Shown here one piece after another: positions 1-8,612 of a stretch of DNA of 64,000 nucleotides. The position numbers were made by a program, and so were the translations under genes. Position 1 is the stretch's first letter. Every line of letters starts with the position of its first letter. This DNA comes from JABWBD01 sp040768665. GTDB lineage: Bacteria > Planctomycetota > Planctomycetia > Pirellulales > Thermoguttaceae. The stretch is from assembly GCA_040768665.1 (NCBI GenBank), contig JAXGMN010000028.1:117280-181279 (forward strand). Reading direction: 5' to 3'. The notes beneath the pieces are model-generated. The model saw only the letters and a program-made list of their open reading frames with translations. It made no database searches and had not been told where the DNA came from.

Positions 1-111
1 TAATCCGGGATAGGGAGGAAATCGCCGGCAGCCACAACGCGTCAAACGGCGGGACTTCGCAATTTTCCGCGTTTCCCCCGGTCCGTGCAAGCCGTTGGGC
101 CAAGGCCACAC

Positions 112-141
112 CAGCCCGGCTGCTCGGAAGCAGCCGGGCTG
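112..141. repeat. Perfect 12-bp-stem palindrome, copy 1
   Basis: Two 12-bp arms (CAGCCCGGCTGC and its exact complement) flank a 6-base loop and are followed by GATCTAG. A near-identical element lies at 55394-55427, also followed by GATCTAG, so this is a dispersed palindromic family rather than a one-off terminator. There is no T-run. Confidence 0.75.
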
Positions 142-468
142 ATCTAGGGCGGAACTACGCAACGCACCGCATCGGTGTTGCACAGCCGCGCGTCTGAACA
201 GAAGCCTTTGGTGAGGAATTGGTTGCGCATGGCAAGGGGGCTTGGATTTCGCGCCTCCGTTGGAGGGTGTGTTGCATGGTGTATGGACAGGGAATCGTGG
301 CGGCCGGGCGGGAATTTTGCAACGCCCTTGGTCGGTGGCGCAAAATTTCGGGCGGAACGTTTGGGCGCAAATGCGGTGGGGGCCCGGAGTTGGGGCTCTA
401 AGGATTTGCGTAAGTTGGCGCCATCCGGTAGGGGGGCGTTGCAAAAGTCGAGAGCTGAGAGTTGAGAG

Positions 469-561
469 GCTATCCGGAAACGGGGACAGGCACCGTACAT
501 CCTGTGTGAACTCCGTCTTCGAAGCACAACATCCGGGAGCCAGTCCCCGTTTCCGGATAGC
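469..561. repeat. Inverted repeat with 19-bp perfect arms
   Basis: The arms are 469-487 and 543-561 and are exact complements (GCTATCCGGAAACGGGGAC and its reverse complement), separated by 55 bases. GAGAGTTGAG-type words lie just outside both arms. The size and symmetry suggest a REP/MITE-like intergenic element; no coding function is seen. Confidence 0.7.
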
Positions 562-873
562 TTTTGAGAGTTGAGAGCCCGAGTGCTGGAACCGCGAGCG
601 ACAATCGGGTGACGCGTGCGCACGGGCGGCGGGTCCCCGAGCATCGCACGGAGCGATGAGTAGTCAACCGCTGCCGGCGCATGTCGGGGCCGGCTCCTGC
701 CGGGGGCGGGTCGGCAGGAGCTTTCGGCGATGGAGTGAATTGCCAAAGAGCTAACGATGCATGCGTTCAGTATGCGAATATGATGATGGCCGATGCGGCG
801 CATTTGGTCAAGCGCTTTTCTTGTGCCGAGCGACAGGAATCGGAAAAACGGCCCGATAGAGGGGCGCGGCGGG

Positions 874-928
874 GAGAGTGGTTAGTGGTTAGTGGTTAGT
901 GGAGAGTGGAGAGTGGAGAGTGGAGAGT
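874..928. repeat. 7-bp tandem repeat block
   Basis: About eight 7-bp units in a row: one GAGAGTG, three GTTAGTG, then three GAGAGTG and a final partial unit. The change of two bases between sub-blocks suggests slippage-driven growth from one ancestral unit. Confidence 0.85.
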
Positions 929-1059
929 TTTTAGCCATGTCGAGTTTTCTGGGATTTGACTTGGGCGAGGGGCTCGGCTGTAAAGAGTGGACGAGTCTTG
1001 GTTTGGGTCGATGGCCGTGCGCGCAAATTCGCACCGTCCGAAAGCTGGGTGTCTAAAAA

Positions 1060-1094
1060 GTTGAGGGTTGAGAGTTGAGGGTTGAAGGTTGAGA
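1060..1094. repeat. 7-bp tandem repeat block (GTTGARR x5)
   Basis: Five consecutive 7-bp units, GTTGAGG, GTTGAGA, GTTGAGG, GTTGAAG and GTTGAGA. They are related in composition to the block at 874-928 and to isolated GAGAGTTGAGAG words near 450 and 570. Confidence 0.85.
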
Positions 1095-1346
1095 GCCAGA
1101 ATTTGGAAGAGTGGAGGGGGATAGCACGGATGGCAAAGCCGGGGCGCGGATAAGAGAAGAGTAGCCGGTGAGTCGGAAGATGCTTGGCAGAATTATTGGG
1201 GCAGAATGATTGAGGTGCAGTCGCTCCCCGTCAGGCGGCGAGTGGATGGGGAGGCAAGTAAGTGAGTAAGTGCTGGTCGAGATCGCCACCGGCATGAAGC
1301 TTGCGCTGCCTCGATTTCCGCCGGAGGGGAACGGGCTTCGTTTTCC

Positions 1347-1394
1347 TTTTTTTTCGCGCCACAACGGCTCCGGAATCGGCTTATACCAACGGAG
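1347..1394 (+). promoter_or_regulatory. Promoter-like element, copy A (T-tract ... CGGCTTAT-N6-GGAG)
   Basis: A T8 tract (1347-1354) is followed after 22 bases by CGGCTTAT (1377-1384), then 6 bases, then GGAG (1391-1394). The same core with the same 6-base gap occurs at 4738-4784 and 17067-17113, each upstream of a plus-strand gene. Here the gene starts 76 bp after the GGAG. Calling it a promoter is inference. Confidence 0.45.
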
Positions 1395-1469
1395 AGCGAG
1401 CAGGCGGCTCGGTTGTTTTGGTCACCGCAGGAAGTGTTGTCGCTCACCCCTGTTCCTGGAGCCTACCCC

Positions 1470-2438
1470 ATGCGAAACGCTACCCTGAGCTGGCTTTTCG
1501 TCGGTGCGATTCTGCTCGCCGCCCCATATATCGCCTGGGGACGCATGGTCGCCGAGGTCGAGAAGACGTGCCCCGTTTGTGGAACGGTCTTCGAAGCGGT
1601 CGTAGACACCTCTGGGACACAATTTTTTCTGAAGGCATCCTGGCAAGAAGAGGCTGAAGGCGAGAATCACCGCGAAGATCTGCAGAAAAGTCTGCAGCAC
1701 TTTGAGGCATACCTCCAAAGCGGCGTGGAACGCGGCGAATCCTGGCAGACGGCGCAACTGGTCAAAGGGGAACTGCTGCGCCGCCTCGGGCATTTCCAGA
1801 AGGCGGACGAACACTTCCAGTTGGTTCAGGAATCTGGACTATTTCAGGGCGGACTTCCCGAGCGAGTCGCGGAATTCGAGCGGAAGTTGATTGCTCTGGG
1901 GGATTCCGATCCACATGCCATCTCCGAAATGAATCGCGGCGACGAGGGCGAGACGAGTGAACGTGCGGCGAAACCGGGGCTGGGGGCCCGTCGGCTGGTT
2001 CCCCTGGTCGCGGTCAGCAATACGACTTCGGATGATCCTGCCGGTCAGCAGCCTACACTGGGTCCGCCGTCGATGTCGGCCGTGCCTGACGAGATCCTTG
2101 AGCTGAAAACGAGGATCACGAATTTGGAGACGGAGGTCGCAAGGCTTCGAAGGCTCTTGGGCGAAGGCGCCGCTGACGCGGGGTCTTCGTCTGGACGCAG
2201 AGGGTTGGCAAGCCCAGTCGACGCGAAGGTCATCGTGAACAACCGAACGCCCTTCACCCAGGACCTGGAGATCAATGGGCAGCGGTACGCGATTCTGCCG
2301 GGCACAAATTCTGTAAAGGTCCAATACGGCGAGGTGCGTACACACCTTTGGCCCGAGATTCCCAAGGTCTGGGATCGTTCGAACTGGCGGTGGAACGGGC
2401 GCGAGCACGAGCTGACGATCGCGATCGGTTACCGGTAG
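1470..2438 (+). CDS. Envelope-anchored coiled-coil protein with a planctomycete-type C-terminal domain
   Basis: 322 residues. ATG at 1470 is chosen because GGAG lies about 10 bases upstream and the product then starts with a signal or anchor helix (residues 7-23). A CPVCG knuckle at residues 34-38 has only two cysteines, so a full zinc site is not evident. The middle is helical and TPR-like, followed by a leucine-rich coiled coil near residues 208-232. The last 70 residues contain NNRTPFTQ and NGQRYAILPG and resemble a beta-rich domain that I recall from planctomycete proteins with unknown function. The product is probably exported and membrane-attached. It lies downstream of promoter-like element A. 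Function unknown. Confidence 0.75.
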   Translation: MRNATLSWLFVGAILLAAPYIAWGRMVAEVEKTCPVCGTVFEAVVDTSGTQFFLKASWQEEAEGENHREDLQKSLQHFEAYLQSGVERGESWQTAQLVKGELLRRLGHFQKADEHFQLVQESGLFQGGLPERVAEFERKLIALGDSDPHAISEMNRGDEGETSERAAKPGLGARRLVPLVAVSNTTSDDPAGQQPTLGPPSMSAVPDEILELKTRITNLETEVARLRRLLGEGAADAGSSSGRRGLASPVDAKVIVNNRTPFTQDLEINGQRYAILPGTNSVKVQYGEVRTHLWPEIPKVWDRSNWRWNGREHELTIAIGYR

Positions 2439-2645
2439 CCGGCACTGACGTGAGTTTCTGGTTGACCTCGTTCACCCGCCGGGCGAGCCGGCGAGCCGGC
2501 AGGGGTCTGGCGCCGGTTTCCATGCTCCCATCTCGAAAAAATCGCAAAAATTCGCGCCGCGGCGGCCTGAATATCGGCTCTTGGATGTGGGAAGGGAAGA
2601 GATGAATGGTTGGAAGTGGAATCAGGCGAACTGGAGAAAGTTACC

Positions 2646-3170
2646 ATGAGCACGAATACCGAAAGTGTCAAAGCCTTCGAGACCGTCGAGCGGTTCTTCC
2701 AAGAGAGAGGCTGGAAGTTCACGCGGGATAGTGAAAAGCAGGTTCTCAGGATGGTAGTCGCGGGCGACTACGGCCAGTATGTCTGCTATGCCCACGTGGT
2801 CGACGAGCGGCCGCTGGTGCTCTTCCATTCCACCGTGTCCGTCCGGGTGCCCGAGGAGAAGCGGCCGGCGGTGGCCGAGTACCTCACGCGCGCCAACTGG
2901 TGCCTGTGGCTCGGCAATTTTGAGATGGACTACTCCGACGGCGAAGTGCGGTACAAGACCGGCCTGGATGTCCGTGATGGTGAACTGACGATGGGCATGG
3001 TCGGTGTCCTGGTCTTCGCCAACTTGCAGACCATGGATCGGTACTTTCCCGGCATGATGAGCGTCATCTGGAGCGACATTTCGCCTGAAGCTGCCGTGGC
3101 CAAGGCCGAGGGCAGGCGGTCCGAAGAGCCCTGGCCCTGGGAAACACCAGGCGTGCGGCGGTTCGGCTGA
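2646..3170 (+). CDS. YbjN-like sensory transduction regulator
   Basis: 174 residues, cytoplasmic, no signal peptide. ATG 2646 has GGAG about 10 bases upstream; an earlier in-frame ATG at 2610 lacks one. The sequence follows the YbjN pattern: an N-terminal helix (VERFFQERGW), a beta-rich core with the conserved YLTRANW helix, and a second half around residues 105-150 ending in a MDRYFPGMM helix. YbjN-type proteins share the fold of type III secretion chaperones and are linked to stress regulation, but their mechanism is unknown. The next gene encodes an exported relative, so the two may be functionally paired. Confidence 0.75.
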   Translation: MSTNTESVKAFETVERFFQERGWKFTRDSEKQVLRMVVAGDYGQYVCYAHVVDERPLVLFHSTVSVRVPEEKRPAVAEYLTRANWCLWLGNFEMDYSDGEVRYKTGLDVRDGELTMGMVGVLVFANLQTMDRYFPGMMSVIWSDISPEAAVAKAEGRRSEEPWPWETPGVRRFG

Positions 3171-3233
3171 GCCGTTTGAAACGTGATAGTCGGGATCGAT
3201 CTGTTGATATCACCTTTTGCGAAGGAGAAAAAG

Positions 3234-3869
3234 ATGAAGATGCATTTACTTTCCGTCGCTTTGCAGGCATCCATGCTGTGGTGCGTGTTGCTGCCTGGTC
3301 TTGCCCACGCCCAGCTTGGTGGTACAAGTGGAACATCGCCGTCCGGCGATCCGCGGATCAAGGATCTGATCGAGCGGATTGGGTGGAAGTACGAGGTCGA
3401 TTGCGACGGCGATTTCAAGCTGGGCTTTCAAGTTGAGCAGGCCGGTCCGGGCCAAATCGTTTACATCAACTCGAACACCACGCACCTCGGCCAACTGGAA
3501 ATTCGTGATGTCTGGGCCCCCGCAATGCTCATGGAGCAGCCATTTGAGGCCGAAATGCTGTCGAACTTCCTCCAGGAAAACAACGACGTCAAGGTGGGCG
3601 GATGGCGGCTGATCAGGACCCGGCAAGGTTACCTCGCCGCTTTCGCGGTCAATATCTCTGCGGAAGCTGATGCGCAGACCCTGAAGAGCGTCGTCCTGGC
3701 GGTAGCCTTCACCGCGCACAAAAGGAAGAACCACGCTGCCGCATCGGGTCGTCAAGGGCGACAAGGTTCTCCCTCTGAACGAGCTCCCGCAAGTGAATCA
3801 ACGCATCCGTCAGGGACCCGAGCGCGACCGCAAGACTGGCCGCGCATCGCTGCCCGAGGCTTTCACTGA
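3234..3869 (+). CDS. Exported YbjN-like protein with a probable C-terminal frameshift
   Basis: 211 residues in the observed frame. ATG 3234 follows GAAGGAG and opens a clear signal peptide ending near AHAQL. The mature part (IKDLIERIGWKYEVD onward) resembles the preceding YbjN-like protein. At the A4 run 3720-3723 the coding signal appears to change frame: upstream the frame looks coding, but afterwards it becomes a low-complexity Arg/Ser/Ala tail with poor third-position GC. The +1 frame continues with protein-like sequence and GC-rich third positions to a stop at 3874-3876. Removing one A would give an intact protein of about 213 residues. A real mutation and a sequencing error are equally possible. 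Confidence 0.65.
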   Translation: MKMHLLSVALQASMLWCVLLPGLAHAQLGGTSGTSPSGDPRIKDLIERIGWKYEVDCDGDFKLGFQVEQAGPGQIVYINSNTTHLGQLEIRDVWAPAMLMEQPFEAEMLSNFLQENNDVKVGGWRLIRTRQGYLAAFAVNISAEADAQTLKSVVLAVAFTAHKRKNHAAASGRQGRQGSPSERAPASESTHPSGTRARPQDWPRIAARGFH

Positions 3870-3969
3870 CGAGTAGCCCGTAGACGGCAATCGCGGAATA
3901 TTGCTTTCAGAGACCACTCGCATGGTTACAATGAACATCCGATCCACCTCGCAAACCAGGAGTGTCGCC

Positions 3970-4542
3970 ATGTCAGATCGCGACTTTTCGGCCGATTTCT
4001 TCGTGCGGCTGAACAAGGGAACTGAATCGGCAGCCGAACAGCTCGATCGGCGGTATCGGCTGCAACTTTGCGACCTGGTCTCCAGGGAAATGGGCAAGCG
4101 TTTCGCCGCCCGCGAGGACCCGGAAGACCCGGTACAGTCGGCCTTCCGGTCAGTTTACCGGGGGATCAAGGAAAAGCGATTTCAGATCGACGATTCGGCA
4201 GGGCTCTGGTCGCTGTTGGCAAAAGTGGTCCGTCGGAAGGTTCTCAAGCATGTGGAGCACCACGACACAATCAAGCGAACGCCCGACAAGGAAACGCCCG
4301 CGGAAGGCAATTGGCTGCCGACAGGAGAGCCTTCCCCGCAGGATGCCGCGCACGCGGCCGACGTGATCGAGCAGGTGCTCAAGGGACTGGAACCTCCCGA
4401 TCCCGAGGTCTTCTTCCTGCGTCTTGAAGGACACACGCGGGCAGAAATCGCGGAACGCGTGAACTGCACCGAGGCGGCCGTGCGGATCAAACTGGATCGC
4501 ATCCGCGACCGGCTCCGGCGTCTTCTGGGCGATACTCAATAG
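3970..4542 (+). CDS. ECF-type RNA polymerase sigma factor (planctomycete small type)
   Basis: 190 residues. ATG 3970 is preceded by GGAG at about 3958; in-frame ATGs upstream would add an unconserved tail. Region 2 runs roughly over residues 10-85 (FFVRLNKGTESAAEQL, then DPEDPVQSAFRSVYRG). Region 4 is at 135-185, with a helix-turn-helix around GHTRAEIAERVNCTEAAVRIKL. It should direct RNA polymerase to a specific promoter set. No adjacent anti-sigma factor is visible; planctomycete sigma factors of this type often sit with Ser/Thr kinases or exported genes. Its target is unknown. Confidence 0.88.
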   Translation: MSDRDFSADFFVRLNKGTESAAEQLDRRYRLQLCDLVSREMGKRFAAREDPEDPVQSAFRSVYRGIKEKRFQIDDSAGLWSLLAKVVRRKVLKHVEHHDTIKRTPDKETPAEGNWLPTGEPSPQDAAHAADVIEQVLKGLEPPDPEVFFLRLEGHTRAEIAERVNCTEAAVRIKLDRIRDRLRRLLGDTQ

Positions 4543-4650
4543 GCTGCCGCACTAAGGGCCGTTGCTTCCAGCGCGTAACGTGAGAACCGCGCCGGCACGC
4601 CCCGTCTCGTCCGCACGTCAAACTGCCCCGAAGAGGGCCGGACTCGGCAG

Positions 4651-4669
4651 CCCAGGGTGAAGCCCTGGG
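4651..4669. repeat. Short palindrome in the 4543-4840 gap
   Basis: Seven-base arms CCCAGGG and CCCTGGG enclose TGAAG. A second small palindrome (GCCCCAAAGGGGC) follows near 4697. These are typical of planctomycete intergenic repeats. The hairpin could help end transcription from the upstream sigma factor gene, but there is no adjacent T-run. Confidence 0.5.
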
Positions 4670-4737
4670 GACGTGGAGGAGCGAAAAAGGCCAGAAGCCC
4701 CAAAGGGGCACAACCGAAGCGGCGCAACCGGCTTTCC

Positions 4738-4784
4738 TTTTTTTCGCCCCGCGACCAGGCGAAATCCGGCTTATCTCTATGGAG
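4738..4784 (+). promoter_or_regulatory. Promoter-like element, copy B (T-tract ... CGGCTTAT-N6-GGAG)
   Basis: T7 tract (4738-4744), 22 bases, CGGCTTAT (4767-4774), 6 bases, GGAG (4781-4784). The core and spacing match copies A and C. The caspase-like gene starts 57 bp downstream. Confidence 0.45.
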
Positions 4785-4840
4785 CCAAAAAGGCTTTGGA
4801 ATGAAAAGATCCGTCCGAGGTGTTCAAGAGGGGTGAAGCC

Positions 4841-6058
4841 ATGCACGTTCTGACGCCTTACTGTTCTGGCACGATGGTGTTGAATCCGCCGTTTCTGCTT
4901 CTGCTCGCCGTCCTCGCCACGGCAACAGCCCAAACGCGCGCTCAGAACGACCTGCCAAAGGAGCTTACGTGGCACGCTGCGTCACCCTCCCCTCGGGACG
5001 ACCATCTGGTGCCCAGAGGGACCGCAAAACGCATCCATGTCCTGATCACGGCCGACACGAGTGATCCGAGGGTCGGCGACGGCGTCCGGATTGACCTGGA
5101 GAATCTTGAAAATGCTTTTGAGGAACTGGTTTCCGATCCGCAGCAACTCGACCTGAGAACGCTCGACGGCGCCAATCTCACCCTCGACAACATCGAGCGA
5201 AAGCTCCTGTCCTTTCGGTTCGCAACGTCCGACACGGCGTTGTTCTTCTTTTCCGGGCACGGTGGCTACGACGACAACGGCCACTTCTTCAACATGGCGA
5301 ATGGCGACCGGCTGTACCGGACAGACGTCATCCAGGCCATTCATGGTACAGGGGTTCGCCTGGTCGGCGTGGTGTCCAACAGTTGCAACACTCGTTCTGT
5401 TTCGACGGGCGCGCACCGTACGTTCCAGCTTCCACCTGCCAGGGTGAAACATGTCGACGGGGATGGCGAAATCGCGCCTTTGCTGGATTCATTGTTTTTG
5501 AAACTCTACGGTGTCGTGGACATCAACGGGGCATGCGAGGGCGAGACGACCCAGGCAAGTGCTCCACGGGGATCGACAAGCCTCCGACCGTTCTGCGACT
5601 GCCTTCGCGAGTATCGAGACGAGCGGATCGGATGGGAGGTTTTTGTCGAACTCTTGCGCGGCAAAATCCTGGAAGAGCAAGAACAGCGGCACGGCGAAGG
5701 CTGTCCTCACCGCAACAATGGCGAATTGGTCGCCAAGCACAGCGCGAAGGTGTGGTCCCTGCCCAGAGAAAACCGTGGCCCTCGGTTCGGAGTAACCGCA
5801 AGAGATAATGGGGGCCATGGGGCGCGCGTGGCTGCAATCCGGGATGGCCTGCCGGCGACCCGTTGTACCGACCTGACGACGGAAAGGTACTTCGGCCTGG
5901 AGCCGGAAGACCTGATCCTGTCGGTGAATGGCCAAACGATCCACAACTCGGCGCACCTAGTCAACGCGGTCATGGGGTCCCCGCAGAAGATGCACTTCGT
6001 CGTTCGCGACTGCCGAACGGGCCAGGTCGCCTCCATGGCCACCATGCTTCGATATTGA
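4841..6058 (+). CDS. Exported caspase-like (peptidase C14) protein with C-terminal PDZ domain
   Basis: 405 residues. ATG 4841 has AGGGGTGA upstream; a hydrophobic export segment (FLLLLAVLATATAQT) follows. Residues about 60-210 form a caspase-haemoglobinase domain: His140 in SGHGGYDD and Cys182 in SNSCNTRS are the expected catalytic dyad. The final ~90 residues (330-405) have a PDZ-like pattern (GLEPEDLILSVNG). Known metacaspase-type enzymes cleave after basic residues, but the substrate here is unknown. PDZ domains bind C-termini and often control proteases, so a regulated periplasmic protease is a reasonable inference. It lies downstream of promoter-like element B. Confidence 0.82.
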   Translation: MHVLTPYCSGTMVLNPPFLLLLAVLATATAQTRAQNDLPKELTWHAASPSPRDDHLVPRGTAKRIHVLITADTSDPRVGDGVRIDLENLENAFEELVSDPQQLDLRTLDGANLTLDNIERKLLSFRFATSDTALFFFSGHGGYDDNGHFFNMANGDRLYRTDVIQAIHGTGVRLVGVVSNSCNTRSVSTGAHRTFQLPPARVKHVDGDGEIAPLLDSLFLKLYGVVDINGACEGETTQASAPRGSTSLRPFCDCLREYRDERIGWEVFVELLRGKILEEQEQRHGEGCPHRNNGELVAKHSAKVWSLPRENRGPRFGVTARDNGGHGARVAAIRDGLPATRCTDLTTERYFGLEPEDLILSVNGQTIHNSAHLVNAVMGSPQKMHFVVRDCRTGQVASMATMLRY

Positions 6059-6148
6059 GCGGCTGGCGAGTGCTGGGGTTTCCATGGAAACGGCTTGCGC
6101 GAATGTGTAATAGGTTCTACCAGGGACGTTGCCAAAGGAGACTCACTC

Positions 6149-7054
6149 ATGTTGGGCAAAGTCCGTGTGGGCAACCCACTTCAATACGAAACCCTGACAG
6201 TTTACCCTCTATTCACGCAGCCTGCTCATGCGGTGGAATACCGGCTGTCCGACGACGCCCTCGCTTCCGGATTGGTCACCGTCGAGGAAGTCAGCCAAGA
6301 GGGCTCCGTTCCCGAACTGATGGTGGAGAACAGGAGCGACACGCGCGTCCTCTTCGTCCAAGGGGAAGAACTCATAGGCGCGAAGCAGAATCGTGTGTTG
6401 AACACGTCGGTGCTCGTTGCCGCCAGAAGCAGGACACGAATCCCCGTGAGCTGTGTTGAGCGGAAGCGCTGGCGTTATAAGTCGCAGGGTTTCCAATCGG
6501 GCGGATCGTATTCATCCTCCGCGCTGCGGCGGATTCTCGCCGGCTCGGTCCACCGTTCCCTGAGGGCAAACCGCGGCCATACGTCGGACCAGCGCGAAGT
6601 CTGGAAGGAAGTCGAGAGGCAGCAAGGGGCGTTGGGAGTCGCTTCCGAAACATGTGCTATGGCCGACACCTACCGATCTCAGGAAGACGGGATCCGCCAG
6701 TTTCGAAAGCACCTCGGTTACGTCGGAGGCGCCTCGGGAATGGCAGTGGCCATCGGGAATAGGCTGGTCGCAGTCGACATATTCGATAAGCCTGCGACCT
6801 GCCAGAAAGTCTGGTCCGGGCTTCTAAGCGGATCGGTCCTCGATGCATTGGAGAAAAAACCATCCGCGGGCAGCACGGTCTTGTCACAAGTTGACCGGGC
6901 TCTGAGTCTGCTGAGACAGGGGCCACGGGAGGAGATCGCTTCTGTCGGTGAGGGTGAGGAGTATCGGGCCGAAACGTGCTTGGGCGATGACATCTTTGAG
7001 CTCTGTTTGGGAGGGACGACGATCCACGCGTCGGTGATTGCCGGAAACGCGTGA
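6149..7054 (+). CDS. ARPP-1 domain protein of unknown function
   Basis: 301 residues, no signal peptide. ATG 6149 follows AAAGGAG at 6134-6140. Residues 1-125 contain the family core, including VQGEELIGAKQNR and a following hydrophobic strand run, as in proteins of the ARPP-1 family (associated with ADP-ribosylglycohydrolase/rhodanese/phosphatase genes). The C-terminal part has a conserved-looking VAIGNRLVAVDIFDKP strand pair. No catalytic residue set can be assigned. It follows the caspase-like gene in the same direction with a 90-bp gap, so co-regulation is possible. Family assignment rests on memory of the motif. Confidence 0.65.
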   Translation: MLGKVRVGNPLQYETLTVYPLFTQPAHAVEYRLSDDALASGLVTVEEVSQEGSVPELMVENRSDTRVLFVQGEELIGAKQNRVLNTSVLVAARSRTRIPVSCVERKRWRYKSQGFQSGGSYSSSALRRILAGSVHRSLRANRGHTSDQREVWKEVERQQGALGVASETCAMADTYRSQEDGIRQFRKHLGYVGGASGMAVAIGNRLVAVDIFDKPATCQKVWSGLLSGSVLDALEKKPSAGSTVLSQVDRALSLLRQGPREEIASVGEGEEYRAETCLGDDIFELCLGGTTIHASVIAGNA

Positions 7055-7291
7055 GCTGGAAGGGCAAGCGGTCTCGACGCCTGGTCGAATGCCTACACGA
7101 AGAAGCGAGAGAGGAACATACATCAGCGCTAATGCCCACTAATCCAGGCAACCTGACGGATTAGCGTCGATCAGTGAAGATTAGTGTTCCTTCACCTCTT
7201 TGTCTTCTTCGACTTTGCGTGGAGCGACGAGCCGACAGGCGAACAATGATCGCCGCTAATCTCCGCTAATCTAATCCAGGGAGAGCAACCA
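7055..7291. repeat. Intergenic stretch with repeated GCTAATC/GATTAGCG words
   Basis: This gap contains several copies, on both strands, of short words built on GATTAG and CTAATC (near 7130, 7160, 7185, 7255 and 7268). Similar words recur between planctomycete genes. No gene or clear promoter is visible. Confidence 0.4.
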
Positions 7292-8425
7292 ATGACAATG
7301 AGACGAAGGGGATCGCTGGGGCCTTGGCGGCTGATGGCCGATTTGGCGACTCTGCTGGCGTCGAGTGCCGCGTGCGGTTGCACCGACAGGGCCCCCGAAA
7401 TCTACGTATCTCCCCAATCGCCAGTGGTCGAGATTGGTCAGGCGGTCCAAGCCGCCGAAACGCCCGGCCAGCCGACTGATGCGGACCATGTCGTGGCCGA
7501 GACCGGCCAAACCGATCAGGGCAGCTCGCAGCCAGTGGGCGGCGGCTTGGCGGGTGCCGAAGTGATCGAACCACTCACCCGCTCGGCGGAAAACCACCTA
7601 GCGAGGGCTTCCGCGTATCTGAAAGCCGCCGAATACGACGCCGCCATCGAGGAGTTCACCCAGGCACTGCGGCTGAACCACGACTGCGCCGAATGCTACT
7701 TCGGACGAGGGTTCGCGTTTCTGGAAAAAGGATTCCCCGACACGGCCATCCAGGACTTCGTCCAGGCCATCCGGCTCAAACGCGACCATGCCGAGGCCTA
7801 CTGCCAGCGCGGCCGAGCCCATGCGATGCTGGGCGACGCCGTGCCCGCGCTGGCCGACCTCACGCAGGCAATCCGCATGAAACCGTTGTATGCCGCCGCC
7901 TACTTCCACCGCGGCACCGCCTACCTCGACAGGGGCGACTACGACCGCGCCATCGGCGATTTCACGGAGGCCAAGAGGCTCGATTCGTCCCTCGCCGAAC
8001 AGGTCCAGATCAAGATAGCCGACGCCCACATGCGGCACGGGCTCGACTCGTTGAGCCGGCACAATTGGGACGACGCGATCACGCTACTCGCCAAGGCGGT
8101 GGAACTCGACCCGGCGAGGGCCGAGTGGCTCAACGTGAAACGGGCCAAGGCCTTTCGCAACCGAGGACGGGAAAAAGCGGAAGAGTGGAACTACCCGGCG
8201 GCTATTGGGGACTTTACGGCGGTTATCGATCTAACTCCTACAGACGCAGAAGCATATTACCTCCGTGGCCAGATCTACGAGAAGGTTGGAAAGCCCGAAA
8301 GAGCACGCCGCGATTTCGATCGGGCTGAGAGACTTGGATATCATCGTAAGACTCCCCGTTGCTCGCAGCATGAGAATAACTCCGATAGAGAAGGCTCATG
8401 TTTGCCTACCGCGGACTTCAACTGA
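7292..8425 (+). CDS. TPR-repeat lipoprotein
   Basis: 377 residues. The N-terminus has basic residues, a hydrophobic stretch and an AACGC segment near residue 28 that could be a lipobox, so a lipid-anchored envelope protein is likely. A low-complexity linker (about 40-90) leads to at least six tetratricopeptide repeats from about residue 100 to 350, with typical W/Y-G-Y-A-P spacing (for example AECYFGRGFAFLEKG and AEAYYLRGQIYEKVG). TPRs mediate protein-protein contacts; the partner is unknown. The last ~30 residues after GYHRK lose the pattern and may reflect a shifted 3' end. Confidence 0.78.
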   Translation: MTMRRRGSLGPWRLMADLATLLASSAACGCTDRAPEIYVSPQSPVVEIGQAVQAAETPGQPTDADHVVAETGQTDQGSSQPVGGGLAGAEVIEPLTRSAENHLARASAYLKAAEYDAAIEEFTQALRLNHDCAECYFGRGFAFLEKGFPDTAIQDFVQAIRLKRDHAEAYCQRGRAHAMLGDAVPALADLTQAIRMKPLYAAAYFHRGTAYLDRGDYDRAIGDFTEAKRLDSSLAEQVQIKIADAHMRHGLDSLSRHNWDDAITLLAKAVELDPARAEWLNVKRAKAFRNRGREKAEEWNYPAAIGDFTAVIDLTPTDAEAYYLRGQIYEKVGKPERARRDFDRAERLGYHRKTPRCSQHENNSDREGSCLPTADFN

Positions 8426-8479
8426 ACGAACCTCCCGGTTCCGCTTATCGTGCAGCCCAACTCGTCACAACGGGGGGTA

Positions 8480-8508
8480 TTGCGGTGCAACGGCAACCGG
8501 CCTACACT
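8480..8508 (+). promoter_or_regulatory. Sigma70-like promoter, copy 1 of a shared sequence
   Basis: TTGCGG (8480-8485), a 17-base spacer, then TACACT (8503-8508) followed by GCGGAC. The same arrangement, including GCGGAC and much of the spacer, occurs at 17896-17924. The zinc-ribbon gene starts 104 bp downstream. Confidence 0.55.
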
Positions 8509-8612
8509 GCGGACATCATCGAAGCAGAGGCGTGTGAGGCACTGGTCGAGCTTGAGGCAATGCGGAACCTGAGGTCAGCCAGAATACCACCTGGTACGCG
8601 GAGGTTCTCGTT

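Larger units (their letters stand above)
1..1346. other. Intergenic repeat-rich region without a convincing gene
   Basis: No frame here has a plausible ribosome binding site, a recognisable domain or coding-like codon use, although several short frames are open because of the high GC content. The stretch instead holds a perfect hairpin (112-141), a long inverted repeat (469-561) and two blocks of 7-bp tandem repeats (874-928 and 1060-1094), listed separately. It looks like a repeat-accumulating intergenic region. A gene continuing from outside the left edge cannot be excluded. Confidence 0.6.
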
